64,000 nucleotides of DNA from Diphasiastrum complanatum (GCA_029204225.1 CM055102.1:15376229-15440228), one strand, 5' to 3'. Positions 1-11,900 are shown, counted from the stretch's first letter. A program made the numbers and translations. The notes: generated by a model not told the origin, from the sequence alone.

Positions 1-1810
1 GCTGACTGTCCATGGTTTTGCTGGTGTTCTTGATGTTGGCGTTGTGTGCTCTAGTAAGAACTCTAACAGGTTCGGATGTGATATGACGTGCTGGAAGGAT
101 CCTGTTAGGTTATTTAGGACAGTCTTTGAAGCTGTGTTTGCGAACACAGTCAGGACATTCCGCATGGTATTGGTTTTTGACTTTACAGTCGGCCATGAAA
201 TGTCCTGTTTCGCCACAGATAAATCAGCGGTTGCTCATTGGTCCGGTGGTGATAGCGTAACCATCTTGGATGGCTAGTTCCGTTGGGTTTTCTGGTGGTG
301 TGGAATACTCAGCTTGTTTGCACGAACATGAGTTGTCCGTTTGATACTGGTGATGGCTAGATGATAAAATTGATGTATCATCATGATATGATTGATCGTA
401 GGAGTTTTCTACCAGGTGTGTGTGGGCAGACTCTCGTGGATGTCTATGTTTTTGTGCTCCTAGATCCTGTTGTCCTCGTGGTGGTGGTCCTAAGAGTGCC
501 AACTGTGGTTGAGGTTCATGTCTAGGGTGTCTGGGCAACTCTTGTATATGGATCTAGTTGTTTCATTGTGGATAGGACGTGTGTTGGTGCTATGAAACAA
601 ACGGTTGTCGAGGAGGTTGATAATGTCCTCCTGACTGGTTGTGAGGCTGATTCCTCGAGCTATAATAACAATAAAGGGAGGTATGCCCCATAAAGTCGCA
701 AATTTCACATTTGATCAGGGAGGTATTTGGGACCGGTTGGTATGAAGGGCACTCATTGCCAATGTGTGTACCTCGGCAGTGAGGGCACCATGTGTTCTCT
801 CGTCTATGATGGATTTGGCCAGTGGGTAACTGACCTGGCATCAAACTTTGGATAGACTTAAGAGTGTTTTGAAACTCTTTTGTGCGTTTCTCCATCTGTT
901 GTTGGTGTTGCTGATTAAGCAGCTCCATCTGTGTTTTCCATAACTGTTCTCGTGTGTCATCGTTTGGTCGAGCTTCTTGGACGACATGATGTGCTCTCCG
1001 TTCACATGGTTCATCCACATCTGAGCCCTCGTCTTCTTCCCGAATGACATCAGACATGGCTTGTTTCAATGATGTATATTCATCATTGGAACGAAGTTCA
1101 CGTCATATCCATCGTGGGAGTCCAACGAGGAACCAAATGATGAGCACAGACTCAGTAGGTTGCTCTTGTACCTGGCTTTTTAAGCGTTTAAATCATTCAA
1201 TGTAGTCACGTACTTTTTTGTCTTTTGTCATTTTGATATTACTTAGTTTGACAAAAGGACTTTCTATCAAGAAAAAAGGTTTGAACCGTTTGATGAAGGC
1301 CTCTTTCAAGAGTAACCAGTCACATTTATCTTCACGATCAAGGTTAAAAAACCACTCTCGTGCACGATCGATCGTGGTCATCGAGAAGAGCTAGACCATG
1401 GCCTCTGGTGATGTCTCGCCGTAGATGTCACAGGCGTTCTCAAAGACTTGGAAAAATCTTTGAGGATCAGTGTTACCATCGTACTTAGGTAAGTCTAGCT
1501 TTGGGGTCCTTTTTTGAGTATGTGGAACATTATTTGCAAAAGCTCCATTCAAGTGAGCTCGTGCATGTGAGGATTCGAGAGCATGAAATTGTGGTCACTC
1601 GTATGGAGCTTCATAACGCATAGGTTCCCATCTGTCGAATGGGTTTGTGGATGGCTCTTGGACTTGGGATTTCATCCGGGAATACTTGTTGAATCGAGCC
1701 TGTTCGGTGGATGGGAAGACCATCTCTGGTGGATAGTCCTCTGTAGTATTCAAATCGTAAGGGCAATCCATGATAGAGTGTCGTAGGATTATGGAAATAA
1801 GCCCGTGCAC
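1..1810 (-). pseudogene. Ty3/gypsy gag, partial, many in-frame stops
   Basis: Gag would form the nucleocapsid of a Ty3/gypsy retrotransposon. Read from 1810 leftwards, one reading frame persists to the window edge with no frameshift. A retrotransposon-gag core lies at about 1460-1190 (LPKYDGNTDPQRFF, then AREWFFNL). Zinc-knuckle-like motifs follow: CX2CX3HX4C and CX2CX4HX4C at 670-790 (Cys 95-107 and 121-134 of the segment starting at 1069), and two more at 185-226 and 119-157. I count nine in-frame stops, at about 1595, 1391, 1193, 1106, 590, 563, 554, 224 and 110. Most fit CAG/CAA/CGA/TGG changed by one transition. The stop at 224-226 sits where the first Cys of the third knuckle is expected. 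Protease and RT would lie beyond the left edge. The leader, primer site and LTR to the right complete the 5' half. Confidence 0.85.
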
Positions 1811-2520
1811 TCTGGTTACGGTGGATACGGTTGTTGGAATGTGGTTGTCGATTGAGGACTATTGCGGTTTATTGCGGTCTAGGACGGTTGTGTGTGGGTG
1901 ATGGCAGTCGTTGAAGGTTGTAGGAGTCGTAGGCCATAATATGCTAGTGGATTGCGGTCAAGGGCGGTTGTGGCTCTCGTGGTAGGCCGTAAGATGCGGT
2001 TGTGGCAATCTGTTTTGAGTTGTTACGGTTGTGGAGGTTGTGGCGAGTAGTTTACGGTCTGTTAATGGTTGTCGGCAGTCGTTTATGGTGGAGGATTGCG
2101 GCTGTGACAGTTGTTTATGGGCTGTTAATGATGATGAAGGAGTCGCAGTCTGTAATATTGCGGTCTGCTGTGGGTTGTGACGGTGAGGTGTATTTGTAGT
2201 AGGCCGTAAGATGGCTGGTGTGGCGGTCAGGAACAATTAGGAACGGTTGATGGAGGTTGATGGCGGTTGTTTGCGGGTGGCTACGGTCATGGTGGGCGAT
2301 GGCTATCGTTGAAGGTCGTAGGAATCGTAGGCCGTAATATGGCAGTGGTGATGGGGTCGTAGGCCATAGTATCGCGGTTATGGCGGTCTGTGACGATAGA
2401 TGGCGGTCAAGGACGGTTGTTGTTGGTTGTCGATGGCAGTTGGAGGTGATAAAGGAGCCGGAGACCGTAATATTGCGGTCTGCTATGGTTGGATATAGTT
2501 TCACTGTGCAAGGAGGTCAC
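1811..2520 (-). repeat. Degenerate GGTTGTGGCGGT-type repeats in gypsy leader
   Basis: This stretch is built of loosely repeated words such as TAGGCCGTAATATGGC and ATTGCGGTCTGCTRTGG. Larger direct repeats are visible: a GTTGAAGGTYGTAGGARTCG block at about 1910 recurs at about 2310, and a CGTAATATTGCGGTCTGCT block at about 2150 recurs at about 2470. It lies between the gag start and the 25-bp array, in the noncoding leader of the minus-strand gypsy element. I see no coding sequence; the short open frames on both strands are repeat artefacts. Confidence 0.7.
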
Positions 2521-2737
2521 TACAAATCAATGCGATTGTTTGCGTTGAATGTGATCTGGTTTTCCGTAGTGCAATAGAGAGATAAATTGTCAGATAGATC
2601 GTTAATGCAAGCTGTGGTTTTGAAATAGGCTGTGCATATCTGGTCTGATCGTCGATGAAACTGTCTAGGGGCTAGCGTGGATCTGGTTTGATGGAAGCAG
2701 ACCGTCTGTTGACAATTGTCTGAGGCCGTCGCTTGAG

Positions 2738-3376
2738 ATATGACTGAGGCCATCGGTTGAGATCTGACTGATGGGCGTCAGTCAAGATCTAGCTGATGGG
2801 CTTCGGTTGAGATTATACTAATGGCCGTCGGTTGAGATAAGTCTGAAGGCCGTCGGTTGAGATAGGATTGAAGGCCGTCGGTTGAGATCCGAGAGATGGG
2901 CGTCAGTTGAGATCCGAGAGATGGGCGTCGGTTGAGATTATATTGATGGCCGTCGGTTGAGATAAGTTTGAAGGCCGTCGGTTAAAATAGGATTGAAGGC
3001 CGTTGGTTGAGATTCGAGAGATGGGCGTCGGTTGAGATCTAACTGATGGGCTTCAGTTGAGATTATACTGATGGCCGTCGGTTGAGATAAGTCTGAAGGC
3101 CATCGATTAAGATAGGATTGAAGGCCGTCGATTAAGATCCGAGAGATGGGCATCGGTTGAGATCTAACTAATGGGCTTCAGTTGACATTATACTGATGGT
3201 CGTCGGTTGAGATAAGTCTGAAGGCCGTCGGTTGAGATAGGATTGAGATCCGAGAGATGGGTATCAGTTGAGATCTAACTGATGGGATTCGGTTGAGATT
3301 ATACTGATGGTCGTCTGTTGAGATAAGTCTGAAGGCCGTCGGTTGAGATAGGATTGTAGCACATCGGTTGAGGTGT
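2738..3376. repeat. 25-bp minisatellite with 5-unit higher-order period
   Basis: About 26 monomers of 25 bp share the tail GATGGSCGTCGGTTGA. Five sub-types alternate by the first 9-10 bases: GATTATACTG (a), GATAAGTCTG (b), GATAGGATTG (c), GATCCGAGAG (d) and GATCTAACTG (e). The order a-b-c-d-e recurs, giving a 125-bp higher-order unit repeated about five times, with one d doubling, one missing e and one truncated c. The array lies in the leader of the gypsy element between primer site and gag. The period is not a multiple of three and no frame stays informative, so it is not coding. Confidence 0.93.
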
Positions 3377-3568
3377 GAGAGATGGCTCTGGTGCCGGTTG
3401 AGATGGAACCATGGATAAGCTTGGAATGGAGCATGAAGCGTCTGCTGAGGAGTGCGGTTCGCGGTAAGCCGGTTTGAAAATGGTGTGCTCTGATATGAAA
3501 GCGTGGAAGTGCGGAGAGCAATGGTTGTGGAGCACAGATCAGAATGGTTTGAGCTATGTAATGTCCGT

Positions 3569-3588
3569 GGAGCTGTGGAATGGCGCCA
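3569..3588 (-). promoter_or_regulatory. Primer binding site of minus gypsy element
   Basis: On the minus strand the LTR ends in GTGAACA, followed two bases later by TGGCGCCATTCCACAGCTCC. TGGCGCC is the start of many plant Ty3/gypsy primer sites complementary to a tRNA 3' end. The position between LTR and leader supports the call; I cannot name the tRNA. Confidence 0.6.
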
Positions 3589-3590
3589 AA

Positions 3591-4700
3591 TGTTCACAGA
3601 TTCACTGCCGTTGTGAACATGGCTTTGTCTCTTTTCTTTATTTTATTGCTTCTGATGTTACAGTTTGTTATGGATTATCTTCTTGTTAGAACAGTCAACA
3701 GCAGAAGCGTTTCTCAGTTTCAATGTATTTCCCAGCCTGTCAATGAGAGAACGGGTTTGATACTTAGCTACATGCATACACTAGCCATGTAACCATCTAC
3801 AGCTCAAGAGGATCAGCGTTTCAGAGCAGGGAGCAAACCTACACTAACTACTGAATCAAAGAACAATCAAGAACTAGATTAGCTACTGAAAACAAGATTC
3901 AAGAAACAAGAAACAAGAACAAGAAACAAGATTCCTAGCAGTATTTTAACAATCTAAGAATCAAGAAACACTCATCACTTGATGTTTAGATTACTCAAGA
4001 ACAATCAAGAACTGGATTGTAAAGAAATGTGCAAGATCTATGCCACAAACCAGCCTATCTAGTTTACTTGAATGTTGAATCCTACTTTAATCCACAACAA
4101 GAACTGAATCCTAATCCACAACTAAGCAAGAAACAAAGAAACAAGATCCTAGCTAATCCACAATGTAAGGGAACCAAGCATGCTCATAGAAATCTCACTC
4201 AAGAACATTGCCATGAACAAGGAGCTTAGTGTTCTTCAAGAACTCGTGGAGGATCCTCTTTATTAGCTCAAGAGAACTTGAAATACAATCAAAGCTCCCT
4301 CACAAGAGAGGGGGGCCCTTAAATAAGCAAGAAGGCTACCCATGTGGAGCCCAAGTGGCAATTCCACCAAACTAGAAACTACATGTCGAATTTGCCCTTC
4401 CACTAGATGTCACCATCAAAAGGTGGCTCACTTTTACTATTTTAAGGGGGGTCTACATTTATTACAATTATTCAAGAAAATGTTACTAGCTCCTACATGG
4501 TCATTCCTTCTTTGGGATACACCATGTAGGCTCACATAGTTAATCACTTTCTTCCTAGCTAGTATTTCCTCGGCTCTCATGCTCGGCTCTCAGCTTCTTC
4601 TGCTCTCTTCCTTCTGAGACCTCCTCGGTCATGGGTGAGAGACAACTTGTGTCTTCAGCTTGGCTCGGCATCTGAGGATTCTCTGGAATCTGCTAATAGT
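3591..4700 (-). mobile_element. 5' LTR of the minus-strand gypsy element
   Basis: The left edge is the inverted terminal TGTTCACAG at 3591, next to the primer site. The right edge is near 4700, where copia coding sequence begins; the exact end is uncertain because the junction bases also match the copia. A diverged copy in opposite orientation lies at about 33827-34523, which confirms it as a repeat unit. The short open frames inside (for example 3580-3792) recur as noncoding matches in that copy. Confidence 0.75.
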
Positions 4701-6870
4701 GGTTCAACACCAATGGCAGAGACAGAAAACTAGATGATGTCCTATACGTGCATACATTGCACAAGGATTACTATCAGTTGCAAGGATAGCAGATGCGGGC
4801 ATGCGGGTGACATTCACCAATGAAACATGCAATGTGGTTGATGCCAGCACCAGTACTCTCATCACTCAAGGAAGGCAAAAAAGCAACCTATATCACCTGA
4901 AGGTGTGCCTACTGATAGAGCAAGCTCATCAAGTCCATGAATCGATGGATGTTCTATGGCATAGGAGACTGTGTCACATGAACTCGATGGCGTTGTACAA
5001 AGCAAGCCAACATGGTTCGTTCATAGGAGTAAGCATCAATGATGTGAACTTGACATCCTATGATGCATGTAACAAAGGCAAGATGTCACGTACACCCTTC
5101 ACCAGGGATTCCTTCATAGCAATAGAACTTCTAGAGTTGATACATTATGACATCTATGGACTGTCTGACGTGCTCTCTATTGGACCGATTTATCGACTTC
5201 TGTACAAGTCGGGCATCCTTCACATGAAGACAACAGCCTATACACCACAGCATAATGGTGTAGCTGAGAGGAAGAACAAAACTCTCATGGAGACAGCAAG
5301 ATGCATGATGGCCTACTCAAAGGCATCAAGATCACTATGGGTTGAAGCAGTAGCTACAGCCGCCTACCCGCAAAACAGGATAGGCAAATCAGGCATACCT
5401 CACACTACCTCACATGAGATTTGGTGGAGAAGTAAGTCGAAATTGGCTCATGTTCGAGTCTTTGGATGTGTAGCATATGCACACATTCTTGACAAAATCT
5501 ACAAAAAGCTGGATGAAAAGGTCGAGCAATGATACCTTGTAGGATAAAACATTAATTCATCATACTATAGGATCTATCTGTCGGAGACCAATCAAGTAAA
5601 GACTGTAAGAGATGTCAGATTTGATGAAGCAAGAACATGATGGATAACGAAGATCCAGTTGGCTACGAGATTCTTGGCAAGCAGTACTACGACTTGCCAA
5701 CATCGACAAAGAGAACAGACCCTGAGAATCCAGATGAAGATGTTCAAATTCCAGACAGACTAAATGACAACTCAGACGACGAGTGGCCCAACATGCAGCC
5801 TGTACTTAGGACACCCGCTACACACAATGGTTCTGCACTTGAAAAAGACAAAGCCATCAAAGTGCAAGCACACTCTCCAAGGAGATCCACGAGAGAAAGA
5901 AGAGCGCCAGTCAGATTTTGTTCCTCTAACAGCTTAGATTTAGAGACAAAAGAGTTTTGTGGATTCGGTGGTGAACCACAAACTTATGAAGAAGCCATCG
6001 ACAGTCCCAACAAGGACAAATGGATAAAAGCAACGGAGGAAAAAATGAGCTCCATGCAAGCAAACAAGGTGTAAACTCTTGAACCAATACCAGCTGACAA
6101 AAAGACTGTTAAATGCAAATGGGTCTACAAATATAAGTATGGACCAGATGAAAATGTATTGAGATACAAAGCCAGACTAGCTGCAAAGGGTTTCTTATAG
6201 GGCATCGACTATATTGAAACCTTTTCTCCGATTGTGAAGCATACATCAATATGCATATTGTTCGCATATGTCACTGGCTACGATCTAAAGATCCATAATG
6301 TAGATCAGAAGAGAGCATTCCTACATGGAGAGCTAAGGAAGAAGTTTATATGGACCATCCACCAAGTTTTACCTGCAAGTCATTCGTTGACTATGCCTAC
6401 AAAATGCACAAAAGCATCTACGGACTGAAATAGTCTACCAGGCAGCGGTACAAGAAGACGAATCATGCTCTCAGATCCTTGGGCTTCCAGTCCCTAATGG
6501 CCGATTATAATTTCTATGTAAAGATCATAGATGAAAAGATCATCATAAGCAGAGTCTATGTGGACGACACGTTGATTATGCCAAGAAGTGACAACCTAAT
6601 TGCACAGGTGAAAGCAGATATTTCGAGACACTTTGACATATCGGACCTAGGAGAAGCAAAGTGCTACTTGGGATTGCAAATTGACAGAGATCTTGAAGGT
6701 AAAGGATTGTATCTACACTAATCAATATACACTCAGAAGATCATTGATGTCTTCGACATGACAGATTGCAAGAGAGTGAATACTCCAACGACTCCTGGCA
6801 TAGTACTGACAAATGACAACTGTCCCAGAGATGATGCAGAATGACAAGCAATGTAGCATAAGCCCTACAA
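4700..6870 (+). pseudogene. Ty1/copia pol relic: integrase-RT, deleted and frameshifted
   Basis: This is a decayed copia polyprotein. It opens in the protease/pre-integrase region (RKLDDVLYVHTLHKD), then GAG-pre-integrase (LWHRRLCHMN at about 4955) in which the second zinc pair has lost one Cys (YDAC). Integrase runs from about 5130 with an in-frame internal deletion near 5180 that removes the middle catalytic Asp region; AYTPQHNGVAERKN near 5235 is kept. RT pieces follow in other frames: CKWVYKYKYGPDEN (6110-6160), NVDQKRAFLHGEL (about 6300) and YVDD (about 6560). RNase H is absent; the copia stops at about 6870 against a dispersed repeat. It is the same family as the copia at 61925-64000. 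Confidence 0.88.
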
Positions 6871-6879
6871 AAGGTTATG

Positions 6880-7262
6880 TCGTGTTATACTTATCTTAAT
6901 TGTAAGGATATGTAGTATAAAAGATTGTCGTTCCCCAAAGAGTGCTTATTATTGTGATTTTAGATGTTTTTAACTCATTTACTGTTCTTGGATTAAAAGC
7001 TAGTTGTCAACGGACATTTAGAAGTATAAGCGACCAGTATCACCGATTAAGATGTGGTTTCAAACATACAAAAGCAAAAGATATTGATGCTGACTAATCT
7101 CATATCGAACATGTTGCATTATTGATTAGTGTATCTGACTTATAGGCCAGACCGATCTATCGGTCTGTGCACCTAATAAACTTTTTCAGACAAGCGAGGT
7201 TTGTTGCATCAGATAAACCAAGCTAGAGAAACATACAAATGTTTCAGCACAATCAAAATGTA
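6880..7262. repeat. 380-bp dispersed repeat, copy 1
   Basis: From TATGTCGTGTTATAC to AATGTAGT this segment matches 17531-17926 almost base for base. The flanking sequences of the two copies are unrelated: copia RT on the left here, a gypsy primer site at the other. I see no clear target duplication or terminal inverted repeat. It contains no recognisable domain. Confidence 0.8.
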
Positions 7263-7955
7263 GTCCAACATGTGAAAATTATAAAAAGCTATCAATCTTA
7301 GTCTTAGGAGTTTGATAAAGTTTTTGCGTCAAGCTACTTCATGTAGAGTTGTGATTGGGCCAAAAATTGGCATAGATGGCAAATTGGCAATATCCACATG
7401 TAATGCCTCTATTTTGCATGGTCTTTATGAGCTCTTCTTTCTTTGATGCAACAGGCAACATTCTCGTAGTGAATATGATAACCTTTCCTAGTCAGCATGC
7501 AGCTCTCACAGCTCTGGATAAGAGACGTTAATACCTTGCAATAGGTTCTCTCTGTCGAACCTTGCAAAATCTGACTCTTCCTTTAGTTGGTACAGGTCGA
7601 ATTGACAACATCTTCTCCAATGATCAGTTTGACCTTGATAATACTCATAAAATTCTATTTCCTTTTATTTTAAGTAATCTAATACATATAATAATGTCCA
7701 ACCTAGATATAACTCTACACTACCAAAAGGAACTAGAAAAAATTTTACCTACAAAATTGCCCAACAAAGGCATCCTTTCTATTCCATGCTAAGCCTATTC
7801 CATAGATCTAAGAAGTCTGATTTCTCCCAAGGGGATTCCCATTTGGCCCATGTATAACCCATTAAACCTAGCAAAAAGGAATAGTCCACACGCCATTGCA
7901 ACTCAAAGTTAAATTGCAGCGGCAACCATCACAAACTTTATCAACAAAAACTCAA
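7263..7955. other. No gene seen
   Basis: AT-rich sequence with short open frames lacking recognisable motifs. It is probably degraded repeat, but no family is visible. Confidence 0.4.
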
Positions 7956-7958
7956 AAT

Positions 7959-8170
7959 TCATGCGCAAGTACCTTATCCATCTTCTTGGACTTGGTTGCA
8001 CAAATTCGTTTGACCTTCTAGGTATCAGCAGGATCTGCCTCTGCTTCAAGCTCCTTCGCATAGATAGCATCTTTGGTCTGGATCTGCAGCGACTCGAGTT
8101 CTCTCTTCAAGCTGTCATTCTCAGCTACCGTGTTACGAAATTCCTCATGGCATGGACTTCCACACCTGAG
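7959..8170 (-). pseudogene. Charged coiled-coil coding fragment, source unknown
   Basis: On the minus strand a 70-codon stretch has one internal TAG and reads as a charged helix, including NDSLKRELESLQ and YAKELEAEADPAD, followed by a Lys-rich part ending KKMDKVLAHEF and a stop. The Leu/Glu/Lys spacing suggests a coiled coil. I do not recognise a family. It could be a fragment of a host gene or of the 3' region of a retroelement gag. No start codon or splice structure is evident. Confidence 0.35.
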
Positions 8171-8850
<680 letters not shown>

Positions 8851-10610
8851 ATGGGATCTGTTACATACATATATCACCTTATTCGCTTTGCAAACCTTTG
8901 TGGAATGTAATTGTCGCATACTAACCTTATTTGCTAGTGGTGGCAAAAAAATGCCTTACCATGATAAGAGACCCCACTTAACAGAAAAAGTTTTTTTTTA
9001 GTAAAAATGGTGGGAAAATGGTGAGTCTTTCAATGGCCAGGATCTATGCACATTATGAACAGTCAATCTAACGGTGAGCAGCAATTTTCACTTAGCACAC
9101 CTAAGTGTCCTCTGGTTCTATAAAGAGGGAATTCACACAAACCTATTCACTTTTCCTCATGTTGTCTTGCTCTCTCTCTAAACCTCATTCTTGCTTTCCT
9201 GTTGCTAGACCGTACGGTGTTTGTGATTGAAGAGAACGTTCGTGGATGCTATTGGAAGAACAATCGTATTGCAAACAAAGGTGAGAGCGTTTTGAATGGT
9301 TGCTCGCTGATAAGGAAGCATGCATGCTAAAGATGAATGCTCACAAGATGTTGTGATTACCATTGTGTAATAGCAAGGTGCCACTGGCATATTGGGATTG
9401 GATAATACTACAAGCAATTGTTGTCCCGGTGGGCACAAGTGGAAAACTTTTAAAGTATTTTTTCAACCTTTGTGGCTTATGAAAAGCGCTAGACAACAAA
9501 CCAGTTGTTGAATATATTTATCAACGTTTTTGAAAAGCGATTGATCGCTGGCCAGCGACCTCTATGTAGCGGATCTGGCAGATGGCTAGCGCTGGTTTTT
9601 TGTGTACTACTGCTTAAACTATAGCGATCTACCTACTGCTCGTTGTATGAGCAATGTTGCTTGCATTTTTCAATCTGTAATGCATTCAAAAATGCGATGG
9701 ACTGCTGGCTTACCAGTTGATTTCTGGAATTACCAAAAATTATTGCATGAATATGGTTGATCAGAATGCCCTTACTATGTTTGATTGGCTATAAACTGTA
9801 CGTAGTATTGCTGCATACTATTGCTCTACAGGTTTGATAAAGAATATGATGAGATTTGTCTCTGATAAGCTAGTATTATGATGTCTATGATTATGGATAA
9901 TGATGTCGTAAAAAAGGTGGTGGGATGCGTAATATGCTCATGAGTAACGGTGGGAAATGGTATCGAAAGAATGAAAAGAGATACGATTAATCTACATAGC
10001 TAACTATTGATAATGATTCTATTTGGCTTCGAGAGTACTCTGTACTTAAATCAATACTTGCGGTGTGAATGCTTTAGCACGTAGGTAATTCGTTTAAAGC
10101 AACCAAAGATGGATAGTTCACAAGAGATGACTTCAACTCTCATTCAAGTATGACGCTTTACAGAATACCACCAATACGTGGGTGACCTAACTTGATACCA
10201 TGATTTTGCTTACGTATTTATGTTGACTTACAAACCTTGTGCGTAATGTTTTTTTAAAAGTAATAAAAAAATATAAGCTGATCCTGCATGCGCAGTAGGT
10301 AAAATGGACATGAGTTTTTTTAAATATTTTTCTCTCTACATCCAGTGTCCAGTTAATATAAGTAAAGTCAAATAATTATATAGAGCTTGACCATGGTACA
10401 CTTGAATTACATGGATTTGCCCAAGTTGTTCGGCGCTTGGACTCTCGGTAAACTGATACGAGAGGCTTGTGGGGGCTAGTACAGCATGATGGTGCTCTAG
10501 TACCTAGCGCTATGACCATCGGCCAGTCTCTGTCCATCTGTGTAATGAGAGATAGCTGCTTACATGAAGAATGTATATGTGAAACTAATACGTTCTTTTT
10601 GTTCCTCTAC
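8851..10610. other. No gene seen; TATA-like site at about 9119
   Basis: No coding motif found. CTATAAAGAG at about 9119, followed by a pyrimidine-rich CTCTCTCTCT tract about 50 bases on, resembles a plant core promoter or an LTR U3/R boundary, but no transcription unit can be assigned. Around 9490-9600 there are several partly self-complementary GCGCTAG/CTAGCGC words. Confidence 0.35.
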
Positions 10611-10611
10611 T

Positions 10612-10989
10612 GATCAGTATGGTGTCTACCCTGATACGACTTCGTTAAAAGGGCAGAACGTATTGCTAAGCTATAAAATGAATGACTGGAAAGATTGGAC
10701 GTACTTGTTTTTAATTCAACCTAGCTGATAAAGTAGTGAATCTTGTTTCGGACATGAATAACAACTGATGCTCAGCTATGACACCTGTCTTCCTCACGCG
10801 ACTAACTTGTGCGGTTTTGTTGTGTGGGATGGTGGCAGATAATAGCTAGGTGTCTTAGAACTTGCTTCGCTTTATGGTACTCTATACTGTTAAACTTTAT
10901 ACAGCTGTATTTTTACCTGCTATGCTATAAATTGAAGGGTTCAAAGGGTTTGGTCTTGACTTGTCAAGAGGGACTATGTGAAATCTTGT

Positions 10990-11021
<32 letters not shown>
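10612..11021. repeat. Dispersed repeat with (CT)n tail, copy 1
   Basis: From TGATCAGTATGG to a terminal (CT)n at 10992-11021 this region is clearly homologous to 30003-30482. The shared part includes CTATGACACCTGTCTTCCTC and TTTGGTCTTGACTTG immediately before the CT run. Similarity ends at the microsatellite in both, as with a non-LTR retroposon whose 3' tail is a simple repeat. No ORF or RT motif is visible. Confidence 0.72.
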
Positions 11022-11022
<1 letters not shown>

Positions 11023-11284
11023 ATCACTAGCTCTAAGGAGTCAGCTACTGAAAGACTTGCTCTGGTCGTTTAATCTCTGTCAAATGATTTGATCTCTCTG
11101 TTCAGATGTTCTGATGATCAGATATTATGTACAATCTTCAATCGCTCATTTACATTTATAGCAACTAGAAGATCTTGCATTATTCTAGCTTTACATTTAC
11201 AAGATCGCTTATAACAGCTGATTAACTGACTAATTAGAATAGTTGGTATTGAGCGTGAAGACAGAGACAGTTTGTGAGGAATCC

Positions 11285-11900
11285 TGTGTATTTCTGTAGA
11301 GTGTCGGATTTTTCGCTTGTGTAAAGTCCCGTGTAAAACTGCAATGTCAGATTTTTTGCCTGTGTAGAAACCCATGTAAAACTATAGTGTTGGGTTTTTT
11401 GCTTGTGGAAAATCCCATGTAAACTGCAGTGTCGAGTTTTTTGCCTGTGTAGAAACCTATGTAAAACTGTAGTGTCGGGTTTTTTGCCTGTGTAGAAACA
11501 TGTGTCAAACTACAATGTAGCTTTTTTGCAAAGTGTCGCCTATCAAAAACTGCATGTAAAAATGCAGTGTCATTTTTTTGCAAAGTGTCACCTATCAGAA
11601 CTGCATGTAAAAATGCAGTGTCGCTTTTTAGCAAATTTTTGCTCGTCATAAACTGCATGTAAAAATGCAGTGTCGCTTTTTCCCAATTATTGAATGTCAG
11701 AAAATGCGAGAAAAATTGTAGTGTCACATTTTTCGCAAAATGGTGTCGCATTTCTGGAAGTGCCTAAATGGCCTAAAAACCAATTTAGCATCAGTGTCGC
11801 AAAACACTTAGTTGTTCAGGATGGCCTGAAGGTAAAATGGCGACAATGTCGGGTGTCAGATTTTTTGCATGTGGAAAAACCTGAGTAAAAATACAGACTG
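11285..11900. repeat. Tandem array, 43-bp units passing into 51-bp units
   Basis: Five or so units of about 43 bp (TTTTTTGCCTGTGTAGAAAC ... ATGTAAAACTGTAGTGTCGG) are followed by about four units of about 51 bp (ATGTAAAAATGCAGTGTCGC ... CTATCAGAACTGC). The core word AGTGTCGCWTTTTT is shared with LTR-type sequence at 36560-36960, 39400-39600, 52500 and 57800. The 134-codon minus-strand open frame here is a translation of the repeat. Confidence 0.85.

Noticed and set aside
2738-3376. CRISPR-like array
   Set aside because: Monomers are contiguous with no unique spacers, and the setting is a plant retrotransposon leader.
3580-3792. 70-codon membrane-like open frame (also 34320-34595 minus)
   Set aside because: Both are the same LTR end in opposite orientation; the frame is not adjacent to other coding sequence.
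11347-11751. 134-codon minus-strand frame
   Set aside because: Its peptide repeats follow the DNA tandem array exactly.
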